A stretch of DNA of 64,000 bases, from contig NZ_QQAV01000010.1 of the NCBI RefSeq assembly GCF_003350475.1, positions 62,001 through 126,000 on the forward strand. The letters are read 5' to 3'. The notes beneath the pieces were generated by a model, which was given only the letters and a program-made list of their open reading frames with translations, did no database searches and was not told the DNA's origin. Within the stretch, counting starts at the first letter, position 1. Each line of letters opens with the position of its first letter. Source of the DNA: Pseudacidovorax intermedius (GTDB lineage Bacteria; Pseudomonadota; Gammaproteobacteria; Burkholderiales; Burkholderiaceae_C). Made by a program: the position numbers and the translations under genes. Shown piece after piece: positions 14,954 to 24,956 of this stretch.

Positions 14954-15988
14954 TCAGAAGTCCTTCGGGCGCATGACGATGATGGGGAAGGGCGACGGCA
15001 CCCGTCCATCCGTGTCTCGCGGCATGACCTCGGCGCGCTGCACGGCGCGCACGGCCGCATCGTCCCAGGACGGGTTGCCGCTGGACTTGGTGACGCGCGG
15101 CGTGCCCACGATGGTGCCGTCCGGCGAAGTCTGGATCTGGATCTCGACCGCCGGGTTGCCGGGCACCGAGTTGGGGTCGAAGACCACATTGCGCTTGATC
15201 AGCGCGGCCACGCGGCCCAGGTAGCCGGCGGACACACCGCCGCTGCCGTTGCCCTTGCCCGAGCGCGGCCCGCTGGACTGGTCGGCACCGCCGTTGGCCT
15301 GACCCAGCATCCGCCGGATGTTGTCCTGACGCTCCTTTTCGAGCGCGGCGGCGCGGGCCGCGGCCGCTTCCTTGGCCTGCTTGTCGGCGGCGGCCTTTGC
15401 GGCTGCCGCGGCCTTCTGCGCCGCTGCCTTTTCGGCCGCAGCCTTCTCGGCCTGCTCCTGCTTCTTCTGATCGGCCAAGCGCTGCTGTTCCTTCTGGCGG
15501 CGGTCCTCTTCCTGCTCGCGCTTGCGGGCCTCCTGTTCCTTGCGGTCCTGCTCGGCCTTGCGCTGTGCGTCCTGCTGGCGCTTCTTCTCGGCGGCCTGGC
15601 GCTGCTCTTCCTCGCGCTGGGCCTGCTGCTCGCGCTGCCTGCGCTCGCGCTCCAGGGCGATGTCGGGGGCCTTGGGCGGCGGTGGCGTGGGGGCCACGGC
15701 CGGGGCCGGCGGGGGAGGAGGGGGCGGTGGCGGCGGAGGCGGTGAAGGTGTCGGCGCTGGTGCCGGCGGAGGCGGCGGCGTGGGCGTCACGTTCTGCCGC
15801 GCCTGCTGCACGGTGGCCGACCAGATCTCGGCCTCCACCGGCTCGTCGTCGCCTTCGCGCTTCCAGCGCACGCCCCAGGTGAGGGCAGCGATCAGCAGGG
15901 CATGCGCGATCAGCGCCAGCACCACGGCACGTACGGTGCCGCGCTGCGGTGGTGGATGGAACTCGGGACGTTCGGAGGCCAGGGACAT
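14954..15988 (-). CDS. tolA: TolA, periplasm-spanning protein of the Tol-Pal system
   Basis: A 344 aa inner-membrane-anchored protein linking TolQR to Pal and TolB in the outer envelope. It has one N-terminal transmembrane segment (about residues 18-38, VVLALIAHALLIAALTW), a proline-rich stretch (about 68-110), a long Lys/Glu/Ala/Gln coiled coil (about 115-235) and a globular C-terminal TonB-like domain. Start at 15988 is 25 bases after tolR. As the last gene of the tolQRA group it needs TolQ-TolR and the proton-motive force for outer-membrane constriction at division. Confidence 0.95.
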   Translation of the reverse strand: MSLASERPEFHPPPQRGTVRAVVLALIAHALLIAALTWGVRWKREGDDEPVEAEIWSATVQQARQNVTPTPPPPPAPAPTPSPPPPPPPPPPPPAPAVAPTPPPPKAPDIALERERRQREQQAQREEEQRQAAEKKRQQDAQRKAEQDRKEQEARKREQEEDRRQKEQQRLADQKKQEQAEKAAAEKAAAQKAAAAAKAAADKQAKEAAAARAAALEKERQDNIRRMLGQANGGADQSSGPRSGKGNGSGGVSAGYLGRVAALIKRNVVFDPNSVPGNPAVEIQIQTSPDGTIVGTPRVTKSSGNPSWDDAAVRAVQRAEVMPRDTDGRVPSPFPIIVMRPKDF

Positions 15989-16013
15989 CGGGGCGGGATC
16001 CTCGCGCGGCCGA

Positions 16014-16454
<441 letters not shown>

Positions 16455-16473
16455 GCTCGGCTCTCCTGGCGGT

Positions 16474-17175
16474 TCAGTGCCCGGCCGCGGTGGCGGTGGG
16501 CGCGGTGGACAGGTTGCGCTGCAGGATGTTGGAGAACTCTTCGGTGAAGGTCTCCAGCGCGATCGCCACCTTGTCGATGTCGCGGGCGAAGCGGTTGTAG
16601 CCGACGACCGCCGGGATGGCGGCGAACAGGCCGATGGCGGTGGCCACCAGGGCTTCGGCAATGCCGGGCGCCACCGTCGACAGCGTGACCTGCGTCATGC
16701 TCGACAGGCCGGTGAAGGCATGCATGATCCCCCACACCGTGCCGAACAGGCCCACGTAGGGGCTGACGGAGCCAACAGTCGCCAGGAAGGACAGGTTTGA
16801 CTCTGCAGCGTCCATCTCGCGCTGGAAGCTGGCGCGCATGGCGCGGCGGGTGCCGTCCAGCAGCGTGTTGGCGTCGCCGATGCGGCGTTCGCGCAGCTTC
16901 TGGTACTCGCGCATGCCCGAGGCGAAGATCCGCTCCATGGGGCCGGCCAGCTTGGCGTTCTGCGCGGCGGCGGCATAGAGCTCGTTCAGGCTGGAGCCCG
17001 ACCAGAACTCGCGCTCGAACTCGTCGTTGAGCGCACGCATGCGCCGCAGGGCGAAGAACTTGCGGATGATGGCAGCCCAGCTGGCCACCGAGACGCAGGC
17101 CAGCAGCGCCATCACGATCTGCACGACGAAGCTCGCCTGCAGGATGAGGGAAACGATCGACAGATCCTGGTTCAT
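16474..17175 (-). CDS. tolQ: TolQ, Tol-Pal proton channel subunit
   Basis: A 233 aa MotA/TolQ/ExbB family inner-membrane protein with three transmembrane segments (about residues 12-38, 132-155 and 170-195). Hallmarks include SVSPYVGLFGTVWGIM and AEALVATAIGLFAAIPAV. It forms the proton channel with TolR. The ATG at 17175 overlaps the ybgC stop by four bases (ATGA), the classic ybgC-tolQRA arrangement. Confidence 0.97.
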   Translation of the reverse strand: MNQDLSIVSLILQASFVVQIVMALLACVSVASWAAIIRKFFALRRMRALNDEFEREFWSGSSLNELYAAAAQNAKLAGPMERIFASGMREYQKLRERRIGDANTLLDGTRRAMRASFQREMDAAESNLSFLATVGSVSPYVGLFGTVWGIMHAFTGLSSMTQVTLSTVAPGIAEALVATAIGLFAAIPAVVGYNRFARDIDKVAIALETFTEEFSNILQRNLSTAPTATAAGH

Positions 17176-17618
17176 GTTCTTCGGTGTGGTTCTTCGGTGG
17201 ATGGAGCGCGATGGCGTTCGAGGGTTCCCAGCAATGCGGCCGGCATGCGCACGGGCCGCAGCGTCGCGGCCTCGACCCAGCCGATGCGGATGGTCCCCTC
17301 GGCCAGCTTGTACGTGGGGTCGGCGGCCAGCACCACCCGCTGTGAGAGCGTGACGGAAGCCTGGCCCATGTGCTTGAGTTCGGCCGAGACGCACAGCAGG
17401 TCGTCGAGTCGTGCCGGGCGCTGATAGCGCACCTGGGTGTCGGTGACGACGAACATGCCGCCCGTCTCGTCGCGCAGCAGTTGCTGCTGAACGCCCATGG
17501 CGCGCAGCCATTCGGTGCGGGCGCGCTCCATGAACTTCAGGTAGTTGGCGTAGAAGACGATGCCGCCCGCGTCGGTGTCTTCCCAGTAGACGCGGATGTC
17601 GTAGGTGAAGCGGTTCAT
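17172..17618 (-). CDS. ybgC: YbgC acyl-CoA thioesterase of the Tol-Pal operon
   Basis: A 148 aa hotdog-fold thioesterase. The catalytic signature EDTDAGGIVFYANYLKFMER is at about residues 13-32, with the active aspartate in DTDAGG. YbgC hydrolyses acyl-CoA thioesters and is nearly always the first gene of the tol operon. Start at 17618 overlaps the aminotransferase stop by four bases, and its stop overlaps tolQ by four. Confidence 0.95.
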   Translation of the reverse strand: MNRFTYDIRVYWEDTDAGGIVFYANYLKFMERARTEWLRAMGVQQQLLRDETGGMFVVTDTQVRYQRPARLDDLLCVSAELKHMGQASVTLSQRVVLAADPTYKLAEGTIRIGWVEAATLRPVRMPAALLGTLERHRAPSTEEPHRRT

Positions 17619-18856
17619 CGGACGAGTGCGCGCAGGCGGGCGACCGCCTCTTCGAGCTGGGGCAAGGCGTTGGCGGTGGAAAAGCGGATGAAGCGGCCCG
17701 TCTGGTCGGTGCCGAAGTCGCGGCCCGGCGCCACGGTGACATGGGCGCGTTTCATCAGTTCGAAGGTGAGATCCCAGCTCGCGTCGGGCCCCGTGATGCC
17801 CAACTGGCGCGCGAATTCGCTGCAGTCCGCCCATGCATAGAACGCGCCGTCGGGCACCACCGGCACCGGCAGGCCCAGCGATTCGAGCTGCGGGATGAAC
17901 CAGTCGCGGCGGGCCTTGAACTCGGCGCGGCGGCGTTCGTACTCGGCGATGCTCTCGGGCTCGAAGCAGGCCAGCGCCGCCTGCTGCGCGATGGCGCTGG
18001 CGCAGATGAAAAGGTTCTGCGCCAGGCGCTCGACCACCGGCACCAGCGCCTCGGGCACAACCAGCCAGCCCAGCCGCCAGCCGGTCATGCTGAAGTACTT
18101 GCTGAAGCTGTTGATGCTGATGACGTTGTCGTCGATGGCCAGGGCGCTGTGGCCGAAGCGGGCATCGGCCTCGGCGGCATCGCCCAGGGCGGCGCCGTAG
18201 CTCAGGCCCAGGTAGATCTCGTCCACCAGCGTGATGCCGCCGTGCGACTTCACCACCTCGTGGATGCGGCGCAGTTCGTCCAGCGGGATCGACGTGCCGG
18301 TCGGGTTGGAGGGCGAGGCCAGCAGCACGCCGCGCGTGCGCTCGTTCCAGGCACCCTTCACCTGTTCGGCCGTGAGCTGGAAACGATCTTCGGCGGTGGT
18401 CGGCAGCAGCACCGCGCGGCCTTCGGCGGCGCTGACGAAGTGCCGGTTGCAGGGGTAGCTCGGATCCGGCATCAGGATCTCGTCGCCGGCCTCGATCAGC
18501 GCCAGGCAGGCCAGCTGCAGCGCGGCCGAGGCGCCGGCCGTGACCACGATGCGACGCGCCGGCACGTCCAGGCCGAAGCGCTGGGCATACCAGCCGCTGA
18601 TGCGCTCGCGCAGCGCGTCGATGCCCACGGCCGGGGTGTACTGCGTGCGACCGGCAGCGACGGCGCGGGCCGCGGCCTCCTGCACCAGCGGCGGCGCGGT
18701 GAAATCGGGCTCGCCGATGTTCAGGTAGAGCATCGGCAGGCTGCCTGCAGCGGCCTCGCGGGCCAGGGCGCTGGCGGCCTTGGCGACTTCCATCACGAAG
18801 AAGGGCTCGATGCGCTCGGCCCGGCGGGCGATGCGCAGGGAAGGGGATCCGCTCAT
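17615..18856 (-). CDS. PLP-dependent class I/II aminotransferase
   Basis: A 413 aa fold-type I aminotransferase. The PLP lysine is in [16 protein letters not shown], with other marks [22 protein letters not shown] (substrate/PLP asparagine) and [14 protein letters not shown] with the carboxylate-binding arginine just before. The amino donor cannot be told from sequence. It overlaps nusB upstream and ybgC downstream by four bases each, so it is translated as part of the rib-nusB-tol chain; no pathway link is evident. Confidence 0.9.
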   Translation of the reverse strand: MSGSPSLRIARRAERIEPFFVMEVAKAASALAREAAAGSLPMLYLNIGEPDFTAPPLVQEAAARAVAAGRTQYTPAVGIDALRERISGWYAQRFGLDVPARRIVVTAGASAALQLACLALIEAGDEILMPDPSYPCNRHFVSAAEGRAVLLPTTAEDRFQLTAEQVKGAWNERTRGVLLASPSNPTGTSIPLDELRRIHEVVKSHGGITLVDEIYLGLSYGAALGDAAEADARFGHSALAIDDNVISINSFSKYFSMTGWRLGWLVVPEALVPVVERLAQNLFICASAIAQQAALACFEPESIAEYERRRAEFKARRDWFIPQLESLGLPVPVVPDGAFYAWADCSEFARQLGITGPDASWDLTFELMKRAHVTVAPGRDFGTDQTGRFIRFSTANALPQLEEAVARLRALVR

Positions 18857-19434
18857 CGGGCCTTGCCCGCCGCGCGGTCGGCCTCGACCTCGGGCGCGCG
18901 CAGCTGCGGCGCCAGGCCACCCAGCACGCCGTTGACGTACTTGTGGCCATCGGTGCCGCCGAACTCCTTGGCCAACTCGATGCACTCGTTGATGACCACG
19001 CGCCATGGCACATCCATGCAGTGGCGGAATTCGTAGGCGCCGATCCACATCACGGCATGCTCGATGGGCGAGATCTCTTCAAGCTTGCGGTCGAGCAGCG
19101 GCACGATCAGCGCGTCCAGCTCGGCCGCCTCGTTCACGCAGCCATGCAGCAGGGCGTCGTAATGCACCGAATCCGCCTTGTGGAAGCCCGACAGATCGCG
19201 GGTGAAGGCGTCGATGGCCGCGGCATCGTTGCGGCCGACCAGGTGCTGGTAGAGCGCCTGCACGGCAAATTCGCGGGCCCGCGTACGCGCCGACTTGGCC
19301 GAAGCCTTGCGTACGCCGTTGGATTTGGTGCCGGGCTTGGCGCCACCGGCGGCGGCGAGCGGACGGACCTCGCCTTCGGCCGGCAGTTCGGAGCCGGTCA
19401 GCGGCGCGTCTTCGGGGGGTTGGGTGCTGCTCAT
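18853..19434 (-). CDS. nusB: Transcription antitermination factor NusB
   Basis: A 193 aa all-helical RNA-binding factor that joins NusE/S10 on boxA of rRNA operons. The conserved domain starts at about residue 50 ([14 protein letters not shown]) and ends with [14 protein letters not shown] and KYVNGVLGG. The N-terminal 50 residues are an Ala/Pro/Gly-rich extension not found in E. coli NusB (139 aa). Start at 19434 overlaps the ribH stop by four bases; the ribH-nusB pairing is widespread. Confidence 0.96.
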   Translation of the reverse strand: MSSTQPPEDAPLTGSELPAEGEVRPLAAAGGAKPGTKSNGVRKASAKSARTRAREFAVQALYQHLVGRNDAAAIDAFTRDLSGFHKADSVHYDALLHGCVNEAAELDALIVPLLDRKLEEISPIEHAVMWIGAYEFRHCMDVPWRVVINECIELAKEFGGTDGHKYVNGVLGGLAPQLRAPEVEADRAAGKAR

Positions 19435-19904
19435 GCCCGGCCTCCGATGCGCTGCACCAGCCGGGCCATCTCCACCGCCACGGTGGCCGCGTCGCGGCCC
19501 TTGTCGGTCTGGCGGGCGACGGCCTGCGGCAGGTCCTCGGTGGTGAGGATGGCGTTGGCGATGGGCAGACGATGGTCCAGGCCTACGCGCGTGACGCCGG
19601 CACCGGATTCGTTGGCCACCAGTTCGAAGTGATAGGTCTCGCCGCGGATGATGCAGCCGAGCGCCACCAGCGCGTCGAAGCCGCCGCGCTGCGCCATGGC
19701 CTGCAGGGCCAGCGGGACTTCCAGCGCGCCGGGCACCAGCACATGCTCGATGTCGGCCGGCTGGACATCCAGCCGGGCCAGCTCGGCCAGGCAGGCCTCG
19801 GCCAGCGCGTTGGTGATGTCTTCGTTGAAGCGGGCCTGGACGATGCCGATGCGAAGGCCGCGTCCGTCGAGCGGGCCGGCCGCTCCCTTGTTGGCGTTGA
19901 GCAT
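19431..19904 (-). CDS. ribH: 6,7-dimethyl-8-ribityllumazine synthase
   Basis: A 157 aa lumazine synthase that condenses 5-amino-6-ribitylamino-uracil with 3,4-dihydroxy-2-butanone 4-phosphate, the penultimate riboflavin step. Motifs: [13 protein letters not shown] (about residue 19), [12 protein letters not shown], and [18 protein letters not shown] containing the catalytic histidine. It starts 45 bases after ribBA and overlaps nusB by four. Confidence 0.97.
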   Translation of the reverse strand: MLNANKGAAGPLDGRGLRIGIVQARFNEDITNALAEACLAELARLDVQPADIEHVLVPGALEVPLALQAMAQRGGFDALVALGCIIRGETYHFELVANESGAGVTRVGLDHRLPIANAILTTEDLPQAVARQTDKGRDAATVAVEMARLVQRIGGRA

Positions 19905-19949
19905 GAGGATTCTTTGTTATGGGGTTGGAGCGGCTGTGGCCGCCCCGGG

Positions 19950-21095
19950 TCATTTGGTCACGTAGCCGGCGATCTCGACGCCGTAGCCGGCCACCAGGCT
20001 GGGCATGCGGCGGGGCTTGCCCATCAGCAGCATCTTCTGGATGCCGCATTCACGCAGGATCTGCACGCCCACACCATAGCTGCGCAGATCCATGCGGCCG
20101 CGCTCGGGCGCCTGCGCGGGACGCGCCGTGCCCTCGAACTGGGCCAGCAGGTCAGTGGCGCTTTCGCCGCAGTTCAGCAGCACCGCCACACCCTTGCCGG
20201 CACCGGCGATGTGGGCCAGCGCCGCATCGAGGCTCCAGGTGTGCATGGGGCGGTGGAGTTCGATCAGGTCGAGCACCGACAGCGGCTCGTGCACGCGCAC
20301 CGGCACGGCCTCGTCCGCCTGCCATTCGCCGCGCACCAGGGCCAGGTGGAAGCCGCCGCTGGGCTGGTCGCGGAAGGCATGCAGCTGGAAGGGGCCGTGC
20401 GCCGTCTGCACCTCGCGGCTGCCCACGCGCTGCACCAGCGATTCGTGACGGCTGCGGTATTCGATCAGCGCGGCGATGGTGCCGATCTTCAGTCCATGTT
20501 CGGCGGCAAAGCGCTGCAGGTCGGGCAGGCGGGCCATGGTGCCGTCGTCGTTCATCACCTCGCAGATGACGGACGCGGGCGAGCAGCCGGCCATGCGGGC
20601 GAGGTCGGAGCCGGCCTCGGTATGGCCGGCGCGCATCAGCACGCCGCCGTCCACGGCCTGCAGCGGGAAGATGTGGCCCGGCTGCACCAGGTCGCTCGCG
20701 CGGGCGTCGGGCGCCACGGCGGCCTGCACGGTGCGCGCCCGGTCGGCGGCGGAGATGCCGGTGGTCACGCCTTCGGCCGCCTCGATCGAGACGGTGAAGG
20801 CGGTGGAATGCTTGGCGCCGTTGCGCGCGACCATGGGCGGCAGGTTCAGGCGCTCGCACATCTCGCGCGACAGCGTCAGGCAGATCAGGCCGCGCGCATG
20901 GCGGGCCATGAAATTGATGCTCTCGGGCGTGATGTGGTCGGCGGCGATGACGATGTCGCCCTCGTTCTCGCGGTCTTCCTCGTCGACGAGGATGACCATG
21001 CGGCCGGCGCGGATCTCCTCGACGATCTCCTCGACCGGCGAGATGGGCGCGGGCGTGATGGCCGCGGTGGGCAGGGAACTGATGGAAGCGCTCAT
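19950..21095 (-). CDS. ribBA: 3,4-dihydroxy-2-butanone 4-phosphate synthase with degenerate GTP cyclohydrolase II domain
   Basis: A 381 aa RibBA-like fusion. The N-terminal RibB domain is intact: [11 protein letters not shown] (metal acid residues), [13 protein letters not shown] and SVICEV. The C-terminal GTP cyclohydrolase II domain keeps the fold outline but lacks the zinc cysteines: where active enzymes read a HSEC-like motif followed by two more cysteines, this reads [20 protein letters not shown]. So only the dihydroxybutanone phosphate step is likely, and a separate RibA is expected elsewhere. The start overlaps ribE by four bases. Confidence 0.94.
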   Translation of the reverse strand: MSASISSLPTAAITPAPISPVEEIVEEIRAGRMVILVDEEDRENEGDIVIAADHITPESINFMARHARGLICLTLSREMCERLNLPPMVARNGAKHSTAFTVSIEAAEGVTTGISAADRARTVQAAVAPDARASDLVQPGHIFPLQAVDGGVLMRAGHTEAGSDLARMAGCSPASVICEVMNDDGTMARLPDLQRFAAEHGLKIGTIAALIEYRSRHESLVQRVGSREVQTAHGPFQLHAFRDQPSGGFHLALVRGEWQADEAVPVRVHEPLSVLDLIELHRPMHTWSLDAALAHIAGAGKGVAVLLNCGESATDLLAQFEGTARPAQAPERGRMDLRSYGVGVQILRECGIQKMLLMGKPRRMPSLVAGYGVEIAGYVTK

Positions 21096-21745
21096 GGTGC
21101 TTTGGAGGAGGTGCCGGAGACTGCGGTGCCGGCCTGCAGCATGCGCTCCACGTAACGGGCCACGGTGTCGATCTCCAGGTTGACCTGGCTGCCGGCCTTG
21201 AGCAGGCCCAGCGTGGTGTGTTCGACGGTGTGGGGGATGAGGTTGATGCCGATCTCGCAGCCCTCGGCATGGTCCTCGACGGTGTTGACCGTGAGGCTCA
21301 CGCCGTTGACCGTGACCGAGCCCTTGTAGGCCATGAAGCGGCCGAGGGCGGCGGGGGCCAGGATGCGCAGGTTCCAGCTCTCGCCCTGCGACTCGAAGCG
21401 GCTGACGCGGCCGATGCCGTCCACGTGGCCCGAGACGATGTGGCCGCCCAGGCGGTCTTGCGGGCGCACCGCCTTCTCCAGGTTGACGGTGGTGCCGGCC
21501 TCGCCGAGTCCCGCCGTCTTGGCCAGCGATTCGGCGGAGATGTCGATGGTGAAGCGCGAGGCGGCGGCGTCGAGCGAGGTGACGGTCATGCAGGCGCCGT
21601 TGAGGGCGATGCTGTCGCCGAGGCCGACGTCGTCCAGGTAGCCGGCAGGCGCCTCGATGTCCAGCCGCTTGCCGTGAAGAGAGGAGCTTCCGAGGTCATG
21701 GGCGGCGGCGATGCGCCCCATGCCGGTGATGATGCCGGTGAACAT
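21092..21745 (-). CDS. ribE: Riboflavin synthase alpha subunit
   Basis: A 217 aa enzyme that dismutates two 6,7-dimethyl-8-ribityllumazine molecules to riboflavin. It consists of two tandem lumazine-binding barrels: the first begins [12 protein letters not shown] and holds [15 protein letters not shown], the second holds [15 protein letters not shown]. Length is usual. Start ATG at 21745 is 46 bases after ribD; the stop overlaps ribBA by four. Confidence 0.96.
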   Translation of the reverse strand: MFTGIITGMGRIAAAHDLGSSSLHGKRLDIEAPAGYLDDVGLGDSIALNGACMTVTSLDAAASRFTIDISAESLAKTAGLGEAGTTVNLEKAVRPQDRLGGHIVSGHVDGIGRVSRFESQGESWNLRILAPAALGRFMAYKGSVTVNGVSLTVNTVEDHAEGCEIGINLIPHTVEHTTLGLLKAGSQVNLEIDTVARYVERMLQAGTAVSGTSSKAP

Positions 21746-21791
21746 AGCCCGCCATTTTCGCAGACTGGCGAGGCGCGAACCGCGCGCTGGG

Positions 21792-22952
21792 TCAAAACGC
21801 GTCGCGTCCGGCCGGGCGGGCGAGGATGCGCAGGTCGTCGCCGATGCGCTGCACGTCGTGGAACACCAGTGCCGGTGCGTCCGCCAGTGCGGCCAGCGGG
21901 CTGGTGCGCGTGGGCCGGTGGAACATGTCCAGGCCCTCGCCGATCAGCTTGGGTGCGAGATAGACGAGCAGTTCATCCACCAGTCCGGCCCGCAGCAGCG
22001 AGCCGGCGAGCTTGTGGCCGGCTTCCACATGCAGCTCGTTGATCTCGCGCCGGGCCAGGTCGGCCAGCATCGCGGCGAGGTCGACTTTGCCCTGGGCGTC
22101 GGCCATGCGCGTCAGGTGGGCGCCGCGGGCCTGCAGCGCGTCGGCTCGCGCGTCCTCCGGCGCTGCCGCGTAGAACCAGACCGGCCGCTCGGCCGCGAAC
22201 AGCCGGGCGTCCAGCGGGGTCTGCAGGCGGCTGTCCACCACCACCAGCGTGGGCTGGCGGGCGATGGTCAGGCCGCGCACATCCAGCCGGGGGTCGTCGT
22301 CCAGCACGGTGCCGGCTCCGGTGAGCAGGGCGGCGGCGCGGGCCCGCCAGCGGTGCCCGTCGGCGCGGGCGGCCTCGCCGGTGATCCATTGGCTGGTGCC
22401 GTCGGGCAGGGCGGTCTTGCCGTCCAGCGAGGCAGCCGTCTTCAGGCGGACCCAGGGCCTGGCGCGCACCATGCGGCTGAAGAAGCCGATGTTGAGGGCG
22501 CGCGCGCCCTGGGCCGGCTCGCTGGCGGCGTCGAGCAGTCGGGCGTCGATGCCCGATGCACGCAGGCGCGCCATCCCGCGGCCGGCCACCTGGGGGTTCG
22601 GGTCCTGCAGCGCCGCCACGACGCGGCCCACGCCGGCCGCCACCAGCGCATCGCAGCAGGGCGGCGTGCGGCCGTGGTGGCTGCAGGGCTCGAGCGTCAC
22701 ATAGGCGGTAGCGCCCTTGACGGCATGACCGCGCGCCTGGGCATCGCGCAGCGCCATCACTTCGGCATGGGGGCCGCCGGCCTGCTGGGTGTGGCCCTGT
22801 CCCAGCACCGTGCCGTCCTCGGCCACGATCACGCAGCCGACGCGGGGGTTGGGATCGGACAGGCCGATGGCGCCCCGGGCCAGTTCCAGCGCCCGGGCCA
22901 TCCAGGCGAGGTCGTGGTCGGGCAGGGGCGGCAGGACGGGAAGGTCGCTCAT
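21792..22952 (-). CDS. ribD: Bifunctional pyrimidine deaminase/reductase RibD
   Basis: A 386 aa two-domain enzyme. The N-terminal deaminase has its zinc site at H62-A-E64, C90 and C99 (PCSHHGRTPPC). The C-terminal reductase (about residue 150 on) includes VRLKTAASLDGKTALPDGTS. It catalyses the second and third steps of riboflavin synthesis. The start at 22952 overlaps the pilE stop by four bases, so no separate leader or FMN riboswitch exists directly upstream; expression is tied to the pilin operon or to an internal promoter. Confidence 0.96.
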   Translation of the reverse strand: MSDLPVLPPLPDHDLAWMARALELARGAIGLSDPNPRVGCVIVAEDGTVLGQGHTQQAGGPHAEVMALRDAQARGHAVKGATAYVTLEPCSHHGRTPPCCDALVAAGVGRVVAALQDPNPQVAGRGMARLRASGIDARLLDAASEPAQGARALNIGFFSRMVRARPWVRLKTAASLDGKTALPDGTSQWITGEAARADGHRWRARAAALLTGAGTVLDDDPRLDVRGLTIARQPTLVVVDSRLQTPLDARLFAAERPVWFYAAAPEDARADALQARGAHLTRMADAQGKVDLAAMLADLARREINELHVEAGHKLAGSLLRAGLVDELLVYLAPKLIGEGLDMFHRPTRTSPLAALADAPALVFHDVQRIGDDLRILARPAGRDAF

Positions 22953-23386
22953 GAGGCTTTGAAACAGTCGCGGGTGTCCGCGGCATTGTTGCTGATCGTG
23001 CGACGGCCGGTCTGGTCGACGGACAGTGTGCCGCAGCGGTCGCCCTGCATGGCACCCGTGGGCGTGGCGGCCAGCGTGAAGCGCTGAGTCTGGCTGGCGT
23101 CGAGCGTCAGCGTCAGGCGATAGACGGCAGCGCCGGTGGCGGGCACGCGGGTCAGGGCGTCCGGCAGTGCCGCGCCCGCAAAGCTCAGGCGGGCGGCGTG
23201 GTAGCGATGCAGATGATGCTCGGCCTCCATGAGGGCCAACTGGGCCGCCGCGCGATGGGTGCGTCGCACGTGCTCCTGGTAGGCCGGCAGCGCGATGGCG
23301 GCCAGCAGCGTGGCGATGGCCAGGGCCGCCAGCAGTTCGATCAGCGAGAAGCCGGTGGGCGGCCGGCGCGGGGAAGAAAGGTTCAT
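22949..23386 (-). CDS. pilE: Type IV pilin PilE-like protein
   Basis: A 145 aa prepilin with a class III signal: cleavage expected after G12 in PPTGFSLIELLAALA, with E17 at position +5 and a hydrophobic helix to about residue 36. A C-terminal disulfide loop is likely between C122 and C141 (GDRCGT, TRDCFK). It is small and like the PilE-type minor pilins that close Burkholderiales pilVWXY1E clusters. Overlaps pilX and ribD by four bases each. Confidence 0.88.
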   Translation of the reverse strand: MNLSSPRRPPTGFSLIELLAALAIATLLAAIALPAYQEHVRRTHRAAAQLALMEAEHHLHRYHAARLSFAGAALPDALTRVPATGAAVYRLTLTLDASQTQRFTLAATPTGAMQGDRCGTLSVDQTGRRTISNNAADTRDCFKAS

Positions 23387-24027
23387 CCGGGGTTGGCAGC
23401 GGGAGGGGTGATCAACGTGCGCCAGCGGCGCGTCCAGCCTGGGGGCGCGCAGGTCGGGGCGGACGGCGCGCTCGCGCCCAGGCAAGGGTCGGCGGCCTTG
23501 CGCAGCATCGCCTGCTGCCAGGCCTCGGCACCATCGAGCAGCATGCCGGTCTGCACCGAGACCTGCGCATCGGCCGAGAGACCCCGTGCCGTGACCACGA
23601 AGCGCAGGCCCTGCGCGCCGTCCGTGAGCCGCTGGAACAGGCATTGCCCCATCCCCAGGCTGCGGCCATCGGGTCCGGCGACGGTGGCGGTGCCCAGGCC
23701 CAAGGCGCCCGGGCGCCAGGCAGACAGCCGGTTCCAGGTCTGCTCGGCCTGGGCGGCGGTCACGGCGACGGTTCGCGGATCGGCCGCATCGGGGGCGAGT
23801 GCCGCCATGACCAGCGCTTCGCATTGGCGCAGGGCGAGGCTGGCGGCCTCCTGGGCCTGCGCACTGGTCTGCTGGGCCTGCAACTGCCGGGCGGCGGTGA
23901 TGGCGCTCCGCACCGCCAGGGCGGTGGCCGCTGTCAGCGCAGGCAGGAGCAGCATCAGGACCACCAGGGCCTGCCCTCGCTCGGCCAGATGTCGCGCGCG
24001 GGGTGCCTGGCGACTGCGGCGCTTCAT
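23383..24027 (-). CDS. pilX: PilX-like minor pilus assembly protein
   Basis: A 214 aa protein with an N-terminal PilX_N-type segment: basic start MKRRSRQAPRARHL, then ERGQALVVLMLLLPALTA. The usual GxxxxE prepilin signature is replaced here by RGQALVVLM, as in many PilX proteins which lack the +5 glutamate. The rest is a soluble periplasmic domain ending in a Cys-containing Pro-rich tail. It probably forms the pilus-tip priming complex with PilV, PilW and FimT. A pilY1 gene, which usually follows pilX, is absent. Confidence 0.82.
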   Translation of the reverse strand: MKRRSRQAPRARHLAERGQALVVLMLLLPALTAATALAVRSAITAARQLQAQQTSAQAQEAASLALRQCEALVMAALAPDAADPRTVAVTAAQAEQTWNRLSAWRPGALGLGTATVAGPDGRSLGMGQCLFQRLTDGAQGLRFVVTARGLSADAQVSVQTGMLLDGAEAWQQAMLRKAADPCLGASAPSAPTCAPPGWTRRWRTLITPPAANPG

Positions 24028-24956
24028 GGGGAGGTTCCCGCGTTCAGTGCAGGCCGCAGGGCATGGAAAAAGACCGTGGTGCGAAAGCTGCGCCGCAGCC
24101 GTCCGTCCGGGGCCTGCTGCGGCTGGCCGTCGCAATCGAGGTAGGACTCGGGCATCTGCTGCGCGCCTGCCACCGGCGAGGCACTGCGCACGACGATGCA
24201 CAGGCTCATGCCGATCACGCGCCGCCAGCGCTCGGCGGCGGCGCCCAACGCGTCGTCGTCGGCCCGCACATAGGCTGTGACCTGCGCCGGCTGCGGTTCG
24301 CTGCCGTCGGGAAGGCGGGTCACGGCGTAGAGCACGCGCATGTCCTCGACCTGGCTGGCGAGGGCCTGCTTGCTGCCCATCACGCCCGCATCGCGCATAC
24401 CACGGCAGTACAGCGTGGGCACGCCGTCCTCGTCGGGCTCGATGAAGTAGCGCTGGTCGGCCAGCGCGTAGCGCAAGGCGCCGTCCGCGCTGGACGTGGC
24501 CCAGGCGGCGATGCCCTCCAGCACGCAGTTGGACGGCTGGTCGGTGCCCACGGGCACCGTGACATGGGCGTCTGCCTGATGCCGGATCGCGAAGGCGTGC
24601 GGCCGCGCGTCCCCGGTGGACGCCTTGCAGGCCAGTGCGTCGAAGGCGGCACCCGTCTCGGCAAAGGCGCCTGCGCAGCCTCGCACGGCAAGGCCCTGGA
24701 AATGCGGCGTGCCCTGGTCGTCGAGCTCCGACAGCCCGACGAGCCGCACCTGCTGTGCCAGCAGTTGCAGGGTCATCGCACCGTCGCTGTGGAGTTGCAC
24801 CTGCGCCGCGACGCGGCGTACCGGCTGGCCGGTGCTCACGTAGATCTGGACTGCCAGAAGCACGAGAGCAAGGCCGATGGCCGAGGACAGCAGCAACTCG
24901 ACGAGGCTGGTGCCAGCCTGCCGGTGTCGCGCGTGTCGATGGTGTTCCGATGGCAT
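24024..24956 (-). CDS. pilW: PilW-like minor pilin
   Basis: A 310 aa prepilin-like protein. Signal sequence RQAGTSLVELLLSSAIGLAL with cleavage after G15 and E20 at +5. The long periplasmic domain has conserved cysteines (VRGCAG, LACKAS, SNCVLE, LYCRGM). PilW is a minor pilin needed for pilus biogenesis and tip assembly. The start overlaps the pilV stop as TGATG and the stop overlaps pilX by four bases. Confidence 0.88.
   Translation of the reverse strand: MPSEHHRHARHRQAGTSLVELLLSSAIGLALVLLAVQIYVSTGQPVRRVAAQVQLHSDGAMTLQLLAQQVRLVGLSELDDQGTPHFQGLAVRGCAGAFAETGAAFDALACKASTGDARPHAFAIRHQADAHVTVPVGTDQPSNCVLEGIAAWATSSADGALRYALADQRYFIEPDEDGVPTLYCRGMRDAGVMGSKQALASQVEDMRVLYAVTRLPDGSEPQPAQVTAYVRADDDALGAAAERWRRVIGMSLCIVVRSASPVAGAQQMPESYLDCDGQPQQAPDGRLRRSFRTTVFFHALRPALNAGTSP

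Noticed and set aside
22949-23100. FMN riboswitch before ribD
   Set aside because: ribD overlaps pilE by four bases and no RFN element sequence is present upstream; the short rib intergenic gaps are also too small.
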